The position numbers and the translations under genes were made by a program. A stretch of 64,000 nt of DNA from Takakia lepidozioides (lineage: Eukaryota; Streptophyta; Takakiopsida; Takakiales; Takakiaceae), in NCBI GenBank assembly GCA_030704615.1, contig CM060734.1, positions 43,912,042 to 43,976,041 of the forward strand, written 5' to 3'. The notes beneath the pieces are model-generated. The model had not been told where the DNA came from, ran no database searches, and saw only the letters and a list, made by a program, of their open reading frames with translations. Position 1 is the first letter of the stretch; each line of letters starts with the position of its first letter. Positions 12,537 through 24,253 of this stretch are shown here, one piece after another.

Positions 12537-12785
12537 GTGCATCAGCGAGACGAACTCGAGACGAACTGCGTCTGTGCTTAGAACCCACTCAGTCTCGCAC
12601 ATTGTATACAGTCAGCATCGCAGACGCAAAAAGCTAATTCCAACGCGGCACATGTTTGGCACCGATGTTTTGGGTTTGAGTGGTACATTGAACAAGCCTC
12701 TCTCCAGACTCCGATTCGTTGAGTTCAGTTCCTGTTTGAAGCCATTTTGAGGAAAATGGGGGTTGTCATTGCATTCGAGGGCAGT
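12537..12785 (-). repeat. block inverted relative to copy A
   Basis: The reverse complement of this block aligns along its length with about 6733-6955 of copy A (shared: TTGTTCAATGTACCA, GCGAGACTGAGTGGG, CCATTTTCCTCAAAA). The flanks on the left remain in direct orientation. The first ATG of the downstream LRR open frame (12747) lies inside this inverted block. Confidence 0.88.
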
Positions 12786-13691
12786 GCAGGTCCTGTGACC
12801 CATGGGAAGAAGGATCATACTCGCCTGGGGCTTTCACACGTCTCCTCATATGGACTGGTGAGGAGGACACAAATCGGCGGAAGGGGTACTAACTTCTATA
12901 ATGTGTGCACCATTTCTCTGCTGTTGTTCCTGTCTATCACCTGCTGTTCTGCCTGGACGTGCACTGAGAAATCGCTGAAGGCCCTCCGGTCCTTCAGAGA
13001 AGCTCTCGACGACCCGACCGGCAGCCTCTTTACAAGTTGGGATAACGGGGGAGAATACTGCTGCACATGGAGCGGGGTGACGTGCGAAGCTGGACTTGTG
13101 ACAATGCTCGTCGTCGTTGGGCCCTCAAGCTCAAATGGTCAATTGACACAAAATACGAGCTACCATGGAAAGGCCCTGGGCCAGTCGCTAGTCAGTTTGA
13201 AGGACCTTCAAACGCTGAAACTCCAGTACATCCCAATCAACTCCGCGATTCCGTCAGAGTGGGGGTCGTTCTCTGACAGCATGACTTCCCTCACCGTAAA
13301 CGACTGTGGTCTACAGGATTCAATCCCATCGAACATTGGAAACATAGAAAAGCTGCAGCATCTGGACTTCCAGTCCAACAGTCTTTCAGGGTCCATACCC
13401 AGTAGTCTTTGCAAACTCAAAGATTTGAACTACTTAGATGTCTCGTACAATAATCTTGACACCAGTTCTCTCCCTGATTGCATCCAAAATATTTCCACTG
13501 TGTCATATGGACATCAGGGGAGTAGTCCGAGTGGCGGGGGTGGGGGCGGTGGTGGTGGTGGTGGCGGCGGCGGCGGTAACGGAAATGGTAACGGAAATGG
13601 TGGAAGTAGTGCTGCTGCATCATTGGGTTGCCCTTCACTTCCCCAGATGATAGGAACTTTAGCTTTTCTGATTTTTCTAGTCAGTTGTTGA
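12747..13691 (+). CDS. secreted LRR protein with Gly-rich stalk and GPI-like tail
   Basis: A 314-codon frame. Residues 1-52 are an unremarkable leader. Residues about 53-66 (TISLLLFLSITCCSAW region) form a hydrophobic signal peptide. An LRRNT_2-type cap follows (TCTEKSLKALRSF, DDPTGSLFTSWD, CCTWSGVTC), then 4-5 plant-type leucine-rich repeats (for example LQHLDFQSNSLSGSIPSSL), a Gly/Asn-rich stretch (about 262-288), small residues SSAAAS and a short hydrophobic C-terminus. That layout suggests a cell-surface GPI-anchored LRR protein; the ligand is unknown. The start is uncertain: no ATG lies just before the signal peptide in frame, and the ATG used here sits in an inverted block, so an upstream exon is possible. 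It has no kinase domain. Confidence 0.75.
   Translation: MRKMGVVIAFEGSAGPVTHGKKDHTRLGLSHVSSYGLVRRTQIGGRGTNFYNVCTISLLLFLSITCCSAWTCTEKSLKALRSFREALDDPTGSLFTSWDNGGEYCCTWSGVTCEAGLVTMLVVVGPSSSNGQLTQNTSYHGKALGQSLVSLKDLQTLKLQYIPINSAIPSEWGSFSDSMTSLTVNDCGLQDSIPSNIGNIEKLQHLDFQSNSLSGSIPSSLCKLKDLNYLDVSYNNLDTSSLPDCIQNISTVSYGHQGSSPSGGGGGGGGGGGGGGGNGNGNGNGGSSAAASLGCPSLPQMIGTLAFLIFLVSC
13539..13605. repeat. in-frame GGN/GGTAAY microsatellite
   Basis: GGT/GGC repeats followed by GGTAACGGAAAT units encode the polyglycine and Gly-Asn stalk of the LRR protein. Such tracts vary in length between alleles. Confidence 0.8.
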
Positions 13692-14358
13692 CATCGGATG
13701 ATCTGCAGGCCATTCTTTTTCGCTCTCCCGCTATTTCTTTGATGTTGTTCATGCTTATCCACTGGTCTGGACAGGACGTGCAGTCCTGGCCGGCTATCTG
13801 AGCTACGTCGAAGTGGGGAATTCGCTGGCCTCGATCTCGATAGTCCGAGCAGAACAAACCAGTGCACGCATCCCTCTGTCTCTTTTCAAATTCGTCCTTG
13901 AGGTCTTCATTTCCAAAGGCAAGATGTACTCTTCGAGGGATTTCCCCGACACTTCAATCCAGTCTGGACAGCCTCCAGACTCACACTTTGTACATTGCTA
14001 GATCAGTGAATTCTTCCGCCACTGCCATCTCTCGAGATTTAAAAGTCCAAGCCATTTTCCCGGAAACACAGAATTAGTTCGAACAACCATTGACAGTAGT
14101 TGCCAATCAGGGGTCAGACTAAATCCTTAGAGGCACAAAATCTCAAATGTTGTAAACACTGGACGCGCAAATATTGCCTGGTGGTGGAGGTGATATATGC
14201 ATATGAAGTATGAATCCGGTCCAGACATGTCTCAATTTTTGGAGGTCTGCTTTACTTGAGGGTAGCATCTCACGTCTGAGCATGTTCGGTGGTCACAGCT
14301 GAAATGCAGTACTGTAGACCGGTGTATGTTGTGTGTGTGTTCATGATGATGATCATGA

Positions 14359-14364
14359 AATAAA
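14359..14364 (+). terminator. candidate polyadenylation signal
   Basis: AATAAA about 670 bp after the LRR stop, preceded by a GT-rich tract (TGTTGTGTGTGTGTTC). It is the clearest plant-like signal downstream, but plant signals are loose and a nearer site may be used. Confidence 0.3.
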
Positions 14365-14596
14365 GCTTTTTCCACGCGCAGTCTCATTCCTCAATTTTCT
14401 CTCTGATCACCCTTCACTCATGGGCTTGTATATGTAGTTTCGATGTAGATTAGATGATCTTAGAGAACAAATTTGTTTCTAGAAACTGAAGTTACCTCCA
14501 TGGATGTGTCTCCTCGGGCTTACGGCCTCAACTCCAAAACGGATCTGAAGGCTTAAACAGCACTACTCGCATAAGTGACCCGACTGATCGACTTGT

Positions 14597-14938
14597 CTAG
14601 AGGCTGGTAGAATCCACAGTTGATAGATACAGCTGCAGGAGACAAGTCTGGCGGAAGAATATGAGGAATGTTAGCCCATCGTGCCAATTTCCAGGTTCTA
14701 GAAATGCTAGTAGAATAGTTGATCTGATCACTGGCCGAAGGTTAAACCAATTCACACCATATCGGAGCTTGCATCTGGGCAAGTTCTCCGACCGAAGTAT
14801 TCTAGCTTGCGTGACAAGTCGATAATTACCCAATTCAAGAGAGTGATTACCGACGAAGTTAACAACATCCGCAACCAACAGCTTCAATTCGGAAGTGCTT
14901 GTGGCTTTTTCCACGAGGATTGGAATCGATGAGGGCAC
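14597..14938 (-). CDS. unrecognised 113-codon open frame
   Basis: An open frame beginning with GTG (no in-frame ATG upstream before a stop), hydrophilic first then hydrophobic near the end. It reads more protein-like than its neighbours (for example STSELKLLVADVVNFVG), so it may be one exon of an unknown gene, but I recognise no family and see no clear splice partner. Confidence 0.2.
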   Translation of the reverse strand: MPSSIPILVEKATSTSELKLLVADVVNFVGNHSLELGNYRLVTQARILRSENLPRCKLRYGVNWFNLRPVIRSTILLAFLEPGNWHDGLTFLIFFRQTCLLQLYLSTVDSTSL

Positions 14939-15080
14939 AATTACAGCACTCTACTTCATCTCTTGCTGCCTCTCAGCATGCCCATGATTGCACGACAATC
15001 ATGCAGCAGCTGTGTCCGAGAGCGGACAGCTTCAGACACCCGCGAAGTACCTGAGCTGAAGTTTGGAAGGTAACACTTCG

Positions 15081-15602
15081 GTACAAACCAGTGTTGGTCT
15101 GGTATATAGGTGAAGGTCTGGTATAAAATACTGGTATATGCACTGGTATCAGATACTAGACCAGTCTGGTATCATTTGGGAGAATACTTGGTCTTATACC
15201 ATACCAGGCTGGTATCAGTTTTTTCATACCAGCCACAATACCAGTACTTCCCCGCCGTCTTCCTCATTTACTCTGGTATGTATACTATATTAGTTTATGT
15301 GTATATATGCCTACATACTTATATTTATGTATATTTATTTATTTATGTATATTTTATTTGTTTTCATTTGATACATGCTAGTGATAAAATTGTAATTCAA
15401 GATGGCTTTGGAATGATACCAGAATTGATATCTCGTACCAGCTGGTATTGTGGTCATGATACTCATACTCATACCAGTATGTAGAGAATTATACATCCAC
15501 CATTATATAGACCAGACTGGTATAATTTTTTTGTGATACGTCTGGTACCAGGACCAGTCTGGTATGTCCTAACCCTGATACCAGAACAACACTGGTACAA
15601 AC
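15081..15602. mobile_element. hAT-3, non-autonomous element with its TSDs
   Basis: The element proper is 15089-15594 (506 bp). Termini are CAGTGTTGGTCTGGTAT and, inverted, CAGTGTTGTTCTGGTAT (one mismatch). Perfect 8-bp duplications GTACAAAC lie at 15081-15088 and 15595-15602. Both ends are filled with CTGGTAT/ATACCAG subterminal repeats. The centre is an AT-rich TATTTATTTATG-like tract. No transposase remains. Confidence 0.93.
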
Positions 15603-16340
15603 GACAGATGACCTGCGTCATAAAGTAACATTCCTGAAAGCCCTTATGCCCTTGACCCTTATCTTCTTTTCATTCCAGGATCTATATCCCCCATGGTGAG
15701 AATTCTATTACCAGGTCGGTCTAAAATTTCTGCCACCTCACCGCTGTCCAAGGTAGGTAGATCACCAACCACTGTTCTGTCAGAATACAATCCCCTCCTC
15801 AAAGCCACTGGATCCCATTACTTCTGCCAGTCAAGGTTGAGCATGATCTGTCAGCAGATGGGAAGGTGGGAGGGGCACAGTGGAAGTCCTTGCATAGGCA
15901 CTGTGCTATACATGATGTGGCTGCCACCAATGGCAAACACTCTTCTCCATAGCTGCAAGAGGATTCACTAAGCCAGCACTGCCACTATATATGCCCATGT
16001 AGTCATGTCAGGCCTTGAGGGGCTCATCATCTCTCAGAAATGCATGTAGCACCATCTGATTTTGTTGAAGAATCTAAGGGAAGGACAAAGCTTGAAGTGG
16101 TCAAGTGCTGCTGGTAATCACACACATATAAACTGAAATTGTAAAAAATGATTCAAGACCTCAGAGGGTCATAACAGAGCTCTAGGCTTTGGCACCATGG
16201 CCAAAAAACCCCTCATCTAATCCATGGTGAATGGATCGACTTTCTGGTATAAATGAAACAGAAAGGGACTTTTCTATTTTTGTGCTTACTGAAGAATAGT
16301 GTTAGATAATGCTAACCTGTAGGAAAGCATCTTCAAATCT
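15603..16340. other. downstream of the MFS gene, no separate gene
   Basis: Lies 3' of the minus-strand transporter and probably contains its 3' UTR. No domain-bearing frame was found. Confidence 0.5.
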
Positions 16341-19300
16341 TTAAAGCGGATTACAATCTTTTAAAGGGAAGCTTTTTTCCCTGGAGTAGAATTTTCGTGT
16401 GCGAATTGTGAACCATATACTGGCAGCTGCACTAATTGCACACATGAATCCAATCAACAACAATGCAAATCCAAAGCAACGGCGGCCATAACAAGTGTTA
16501 GCTTCAATGCTTTTAAACTGTCTTTGGTACAATGCTGCCTCTCTGTCGTATAGGAGACCCACCACCTTGGCAGAGAATACATATGCTCCAATAGGTGGGA
16601 AAGCTCTGTTTGAAAGCCACCGAGAGGAAATTATTAGAGTTTTATCACAGTATTCAGGATAAATCTCAACAGGATTGCATGTTTGTCAACATGTGGGTAC
16701 CTTGCCTTCTCATGGCAAAACAAAGAAGAGAGCTAGACACAATGTGAAAGCTGGACAGGATATAAAAAGAGGAAATATAGACTAAGATTAATCAACTGAC
16801 AGAAAGAACTGCAGAAAAGAGACATTCAGGAAGTTTTTTGAGTGTGGGGGTCTTTCGTTTATCAAGGGGTCGTTACCAAAATCTTCAAAGCCAGTTGTGG
16901 GGTATTGTGCAACTTAGCTAGACTGAAGGGACCAACAACAAGCAGGAAAGGGAAATGGATTTCTATGCCCCAAAGAACAAAGAGAAATAGGTTTAGACTT
17001 ACGAGTTAATTTTGTAAAGAGTCGCAAAGTGTTGCAAACCAAAAACTTCAGCAAGAATGGGCGGAGTTAGGCTCCAATGAGAGCCATAAGCTAGGCCCAC
17101 CATAGCTGATCCGACATAAAGTATTGGTACCCCTGCATTCACATGACCTCCGGTCAACAAAGTTATCTTCCACAACACCATATGAACACAAAGAAAACTG
17201 AATCATCAGAGGATACCAGAACCTTTTTGCTAATGATAACTGGAGTACACCTCATTGATGACATTGAACCTGCACGTGATTCAAAGAGGGTTACTCTAGA
17301 TGATGCAAGTTTACCACTTTTAAGACAGCAAACAGTCTGAGACATCAGATTGGGCAACCTTAGTCAAATTTGGACATTGAGGATGAGCCCAAAACAACGG
17401 TCAAAGGGGACAGTCTTACAGCCAGTAGCAAGCAGTAGGCAGCATGTGCACATAACGACCTGCACTATGCACAAACAAATAGGTCTCGGATATCCCAGCT
17501 TCATCACCAAATCTGAGCCATATCTGCAATACGAGGACATTGCCATTTCCTTCAGAAACAACCAAATAGAATGGCCCACATTATCTCATTCCCACCAACA
17601 GGAATAAACTGCTGAAAAGATAGACATGCTACAAAACTGATCCTAAGCAGTTTGAGAGTCGACTGTAGCTGGCAATTGCTAGACTTTGACATGGTTGCTG
17701 GGTCCCTTACTTCCCCTTTTGTCGTAAGTTTTTTCTCCTTCCACTGCCTTTCATATACAGACACAGTTCATCTGTCCAAAAGGGGCAATGGATGTATGGC
17801 CTCAAGGCCACTTCCAGCAAAATTCAATGAGATAAAATGCATTTCCTCAATGTGAGTCCAGGCACAATTATGGACATCTGGACGGACCAATTTCCACATA
17901 AAATAGTCTTCATATCTCACACAACCAGTTAATTGCTCCAAGCATCCAAACCAATATAATATATCTCACACAACCAATGAGTTCTGTTGCCATTTTGCTG
18001 GACTCACCAGGGCATACTGAGGTGCGACATAGAAGGAGAACTACATGGTCTCCTGAATCTCTCTACCTAGTCTCCCTACCCAAAACACTCTGGCCTAAGG
18101 ATAGGGACAGAAACGAATACCCAGCAACAAGGCGGCCGAAGCAGCTCCAGATGCTAATAAGCCCAACATATACATCGACCGAATTGTCTCCTACTGCCTC
18201 CCCAATCTGCCCTTACATGTGTTAGAAGGAAGAGAGAACAAAAGAGAAGTGCTTGAAGAGAATATGCACTTACATTAGTACTATTTAGTGCGTCTTACAA
18301 GTGGTCGTGGGTAAAAGGGGTACCTGGGTCAACCGGTTACTTAAAGTGTGGGTACCTGGGGACTTCAGAGTCCTTGGGAGAGGGTTGGGCATGTTGCCTC
18401 CGTTACTGCCGTCAGGAAGGTGTTCCTAACGGAAGGCAGTAGCCCTTTGGGGTGAAGAGACATCATAAGTTACACTTGCGTCGGCAAGAGGCTCCTTCCT
18501 TCTTTTGTTTTAATATTTGGTGCCGTGTGAATGGAGAAGGGGAAAAGAATGTACTCAAAAGATGTTGTTTGCCGTAGCATTGTGGCCATAGACCCGAGAA
18601 AACGGAACGAGTAGAACCTGGAGGCACCTCGATCTCCAAAGACTTCATATGGACAAGTCATAATACGTAATATGCAAGCAGGGTTGATGCGTCATCTGAA
18701 TTTCCACTGTAGAGGTCTACTAGAGCATTCTATGTCTTGCAGGAACATATATCATATGCTTCCAAAGTTTCATCTGGCAAGCCAGTGATGAAATTCTGAA
18801 TGTGTAAACCCAAGAAAGTGTCATGGCACAAAAGGAAGCCAAATTATCTTGAAAGCTACCCACAACCAAACTTGCGATTGAGTATCACGAACTTTTTGAG
18901 CAACCAATAGCACTTCCAAGTAGTAATACCAAATTGAGTCCAACATAGGAGTCAAAACACTTTGCCAATTTCCGTGAGACTACATATTTAGCATACACCA
19001 CCAATTTTCAAAGTCAGCCGTTTTATAGTCAACGTCTCAAAATCATCAACTATTAACTCACCTGAGCAAAGTTGTTGATGATTGCAAGCCCAGTGCCACC
19101 CCCAATTAGTAACACCAGTGTCACCAACCTGCATTGACAAGGCATGAGTTCAATGCTGGGTCCAGTAATTACCCAGTCCAAAAGCGAACAACTTCTGCAT
19201 TACCCTAGTTTCTATCCACAGAAAAGTTGTTGACATTAGTCAGCACAATCAGTGTGCAAATTCTATCAAAGACTGAATGAGATGATTTCAATGATAGTTC

Positions 19301-22300
19301 AGCCTTCAATATCAAAAGAAGCCCAGTTTACCAAAAATCAATGCCCAGTAGGCTATCCTTTAGTGACGACTCAACAGGGATTTCATTTTCTGTCTCCATT
19401 TGGCCATTCTCTTCGAACACCACGTTTTCCGTGTCACTGTCCCACTCTGGTGACTCTTGTAAAGGGTCCTCATCCCCTTCATGGATGCCTTCAAGCTGGG
19501 GTTGGAAAGGTTTCCTTTTCCGGCGATGTCTCTTTCTCGAGAGCTCTGTGAGGACGATTCCATCATATGCTTCCCCTTCTCCCTCCCAGCTTATAAATTT
19601 TGATAGAAGATCAAGTGGTCTGTGGAGGACCTGTGTTTGAAAAACAAATACATTAATGCACTCACCTTGCCAAGCCAGCACGCCACAAGACGTGACATCC
19701 AATTAGTTCATATGTCTGCAGGTCATCCCTGTAAAAGGAAGATGGAGGGATAGACCACACTAGAATCCATCACATTGCAACAAATTACGGAATTGTTTGC
19801 TTCCTTAATTGTTTGCGGTGAAAAGATCAATTCAACTGACTTTACACTGGCGAATGCACTTCAAAGCCTTTGTCAAGCTAAGTCTACACACTCTCCCATG
19901 GGCACAGCCCCCACCCCTGCATATTAAAAATACTTTCTTTCTCTCCAGGGCAACTTGGTGCAACAAAGTTTTTGCATGCATTTAGTTGGCTGATGGTGGT
20001 TAGCATCAACCACCAGTGTAGCTTAGTTTTGCTCAGAGACCAGGATTGTTCTGTGAAGGTGAATGAAGACTGTGAGAACATCAGGGAAAAAGTCAGGCAA
20101 TTCTTACCGGGATAGCATACATGATGGATGCAATGAGAAGCATGGCAGTAGCAAGGACCATGAGAATGGTTTCTCCCGGCCGTAGGATTCCCTGACCCAC
20201 CCACAGTCCACTCTTTTTATTGAATGAAACTCAAGCAATCTGGTGAGGGGTGGCTTTAGGGCTGCTCCACTAACTAGTTTCTCCAAACACCTACTCTGAC
20301 ATGATCATCCATGTATGATAATTCTAGTTGATGCCTCCACAGGGTCATTAAACCTTGGCCTGCTGTATAAAATGGCCGCCACAAGGACATGTAATGCTCT
20401 CTCTCATCCTTAGGGCCCTCTGTGGACTTTAATAAAGTCTCTTTCTTTGCTTCATGAAGTCGCGTGGGCCCTCGGGTGCCCTTGTATCATACTTTCTTTT
20501 GTCCCATAAGCTCTTCGAGCTTCCAGTGGACATTACAAAGTTTCTCTCCTTTCTTACCCTTTTTCCTTCAAAAAGGGAAACAGCCCAGAACAAAATTCTG
20601 CGACTTCTGCATGCCAAGAAATGCCAACCCACGTAGGGTTGGCAAACAGAGAAAAAACCAAGTGCAGCCTAACCCAGTGGAGCTGGTAAACAATAATCAG
20701 AATGGCAGTGGAGCTGGATGACAGGGTTTTCTGTTTAAGGGGCTCTGAATATGGCAAGCTGCTTTGGCAGCTTCAGCCTCCTGTTTTTGCTCTGTGGCCT
20801 AGTTATAGCGCAGTGTTGGGTGGCAAGCCACCCCCTAATCTGTTTCCTGGTATGAATGATCAGTTAAAGTGGTTTTCTCTCTTTCCAAAGAAAGAGGACA
20901 AATGAATATGCAAGCACCATTTCATTTCATTTCATTTCATTCTCTTTCCAAAGAAAAAGAAAGAACTGGAAAAACTGCAACCAGTGTGGAGATTGCATCA
21001 CTAAACAGATCAGAAAGGAGAACTGAGACAGAGCTTATAGCATCACCTGTGGACAACACATAAACTGAAAGGGCACAAGCGGAGCCCTTAACAAGCTTGT
21101 TGACCTCCTAATAATGAAGCAGCAAAAGAGAATTAATAACGTCGGGTGTGACTACAAAGGAACCTGATGGTACCTCAACAGTGATCACCAGCATGAGGAA
21201 GACACCTAGAAACACAATTGCTCCCTGCATTCAATTGCACATAATAATAAGAGAAAACAATCACAAGACCTCAAATATCTCTCCACCAGATCCCTTGATG
21301 GGTTAGTGGAGAGTCAAGAGGAAGCTCTATCACTCTTTCCACTGAATTTATACCATAGATGTGGCCCCCTTCAATGCTGGTCCTACTTACCCTTCCCCTT
21401 TTCTCCTGCAACCAACATAGGTGTGATGTCTCACGGCCACAAATTCACTACAAGCACAATTTAAATTATCTGTTCCACTGTCCTGTGCCCCGCCCCCCCA
21501 GGATATTATCTTTTCGCCCTTCTTGAAGTGATTATTCTCTTCTTCATCTTCATCCCAATGATCCTTCCTTTGATTGCCCCTCTTTGTCTTTGTTCATACC
21601 TACTTTCATCCTTTCATTGGATTTTCACTGACCTTAGTCATTTGGAAGCGCTGTTTGATGTCTTGAACATCTTTGTCCTGCTCGGAAGGGGGAGATGGTC
21701 TGACAAAATAAGCAAGCGCAAGAGTAATGATTGTAGGTGCCAGGCCCGCCAGCAATATAAATTTGTCCACATTGGGCTCTAAAAAGACTTGATATATCTG
21801 CCACATCAACAATATTACAAGCATTGGCGTCATTAATTACCAAGCATTTACCTTCATCCTTACATTACTAACTACTATTCTCGTCAATCCAAGCTTCAAA
21901 GGACAAATTTGTGTAATACTTATTACTACCTCTACTCATGCTACCCAGGCATTTCTTTGGCCACTGCTTCCAGTGAAGAGTTGTAAACCACCCACCAATA
22001 CCTTTGATAAAAGTTGAGGGCACATAGTCAACTCATCCACTTTCCATTCCAAGAGACAACAGGCTTTTAGGACATGACAAAGCAGTGATTACCAGGACAA
22101 ACATGGCACCACTGAGTCCAACTTGGGCTTTCAATATGCCCATAGCAGTTCCTCGATGCTCACCGAAACTCTGCAGACTGGCCCAAACCCTCCAGCAATC
22201 AGTGCCTCCCATAGCTACCCTGACATCGAGCTGCAATGGAGGGAGACTCACACTATGGTTGGCAGTCGATGCCATATCAACCATTAATTACTGGCCTTAA

Positions 22301-24247
22301 AGACTACAACCGGGATGGAACTTGTATCTATGGACTAACCTGCTCTCAAGTTCAAACATAAAATGATACACATGAAGTGACTGATTCCAGACAATCTCTG
22401 CATGAGTATGGAGGCCATCAACCCATAGAAGTCCTGGACAATGGGGCTCTATAGGAATGCAGGTGCCTTCAACATGTCTAGATGTTCGTGTCATCCTGAA
22501 GGGCTGAGCATCCATATCATCCATGGAAGTTAGGTTACCAGATTACTGGTCAGCCTGCTTGGAGGTTGCATAGGGTAAACCTCCATTATATATAAGCCAG
22601 TGCAGATTAGAAGACTGCCTAAGTCCGGCAGCAGTGCTCCATGCCGACAAAATTAAATTTACAGAGTACAAGAACTTTTGTTGGGAGGCTCAATCATCCC
22701 TCGTTATCCTTGTCCCTCATGTCACTTTTCCTATCTGTCCCTAACGCTCTGATAAGTAATCTCTTGCCTCCTCTATATCTCCACTCACCTCAAGAAAGAT
22801 CAGTGGCCTATACCTGGTGATGATACACGCCGTATCAATATAGCTGTCTCCTCCAACGCCCAAGGTAAAATATACACACAGCTACCTTTCCAGACCCAAT
22901 GTGCCCCCAAGCCAGATCACAAAGCCAAGTCATGGCTTCCATTCCAGGACACATCACAAAATTAAAATGCCTTATTGCAATATCAAACCTCATCAGGTTC
23001 CCCTGATGGGTTGTGCAGTACTTAAAATAGAGTCATGCTGGCATTTCCATTGAGGAGCAGATAACCATAGTCAGATCTAATGTCTGCATGGGGCCTTTTT
23101 AATCCATAACAACGAAGTCTTGTAGGAGGTGGGAACTTATCAATGTCTAACTGCTGTGTTGCCAATCCTTCACTTTAAGAACCCAGAAGCCCGTATGTAA
23201 CCAATGTGGGGAGCAACTTAGCTAGTGTCTCTTCCTGAAACTGTGCAAAACATGAAAAGTAACTTTCAACAAACGAAACCAGGACCACTTAAAGAGTCCC
23301 CGGTGCCTTAGCACTGAGCTATTCGTTGGAGGTTCTCAGGCAGATATATACTCAAGATTAAAGATCTGAGAGGAGGAAGGGTCATGACACGCAAGGTTAG
23401 AACTTACCAGCCAAAAGGATGGGGGAACTCTTCCAATGAGTGTCATCCAAACCTGCATTACAAGGTGTGTCATCAATTGTGCGCCCCAGGTCATACCTGA
23501 GAAAACATAAATTCTCCTGTACCAGATGATTTTACCAGCAATCTGCGATCCTCTATCCTACCCTCCTACAGGGCCAACGGGAAGCTTTGGATGCTTGTGT
23601 GAAGGGCTTTCTAGCGGATATCTGGAAAGCCTGAACTAAATGTTTACACCAGGGTTAAGTCCCACTACTTGAGTGAGATCCTCACAAAGTTAGTGTCTTT
23701 TCCCTCTCGTCCCACCCAAACTGGCGTGGGGTCCATGGCCACAAGGCTACGGCAAACCTCATATGAGTACATTCTCTATGGGATTGTATAAAGTTAATTT
23801 GAAATAGTATGAACGGTCAGTGGGACTATCAACAGTAAGCATTACAACTATGGTACTCAACTCAATGCACAAGGCTGTGGTGGTATTCTTTAATAAATTC
23901 CCTGTTGTATGGCTCATATTTCGGGGATTGATTGTCATTCAGTTGGGAGGGCTTTAAGACACAAATGTCTGCAGGAAATTCATCCTGGCAATGAGTACAC
24001 TCTCTCGTGCCAAAAAGCACAGGGAATGCTCTCTCACCATGCTGTAGCCAAAGAAATGAAGGAGAGCACCAATGCAGACTGTAACCCAGGGTGGGTAAAA
24101 ATTGTAGAAAAGGCCTGAAAGAAGGCCAAGAACGGATCCAAAATCCTTAGCAGCCCCAATATCATCTGTTTGCTCTTGCGTATAATGTAGATTTTCCTTC
24201 AGATGCTCACTGTACACAGCATATGTATACGTAAGCCCTCCACACCC
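16341..24247 (-). CDS. NFD4/nodulin-like MFS transporter, 13 exons found
   Basis: Multi-pass membrane protein of the Nodulin-like MFS class (relatives of Arabidopsis NFD4); substrate unknown. Exons, 5' to 3': 24247-24038, 23452-23408, 22881-22814, 22177-22093, 21797-21633, 21224-21174, 20191-20108, 19630-19332, 19128-19062, 18206-18121, 17523-17420, 17132-17003, 16605-16341. All introns end AG and start GT; all phases agree, giving 552 codons plus stop. Landmarks: LTYTYAVYSEHLK and YPPWVTVCIGA (exon 1 found), GEHRGTAMGILKAQVGLSG (exon 4), an acidic central loop in exon 8, AYGSHWSLTPPILAEVFGL (exon 12), a last transmembrane segment and basic tail (exon 13). The first found exon starts in phase 0 after an acceptor, so a short upstream exon with the start Met is missing from my model. 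Nothing in the found exons is broken. Confidence 0.9.
20290..20560 (+). other. TATA-plus-polyA module in an intron, possible solo LTR
   Basis: Between transporter exons 6 and 7. TGTATAAAATGG (about 20363) is followed about 65 bases on by AATAAAG (20430), the compact layout of a small LTR (promoter, R, polyA). I found no duplicated partner or clear TG..CA ends, so this is only a candidate. Confidence 0.2.
20623..20643. other. short perfect hairpin
   Basis: GCCAACCC and GGGTTGGC flank a 5-base loop in the same intron. No function is assigned; it could be a remnant of a small element. Confidence 0.35.
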
Positions 24248-24253
24248 CTGCAA

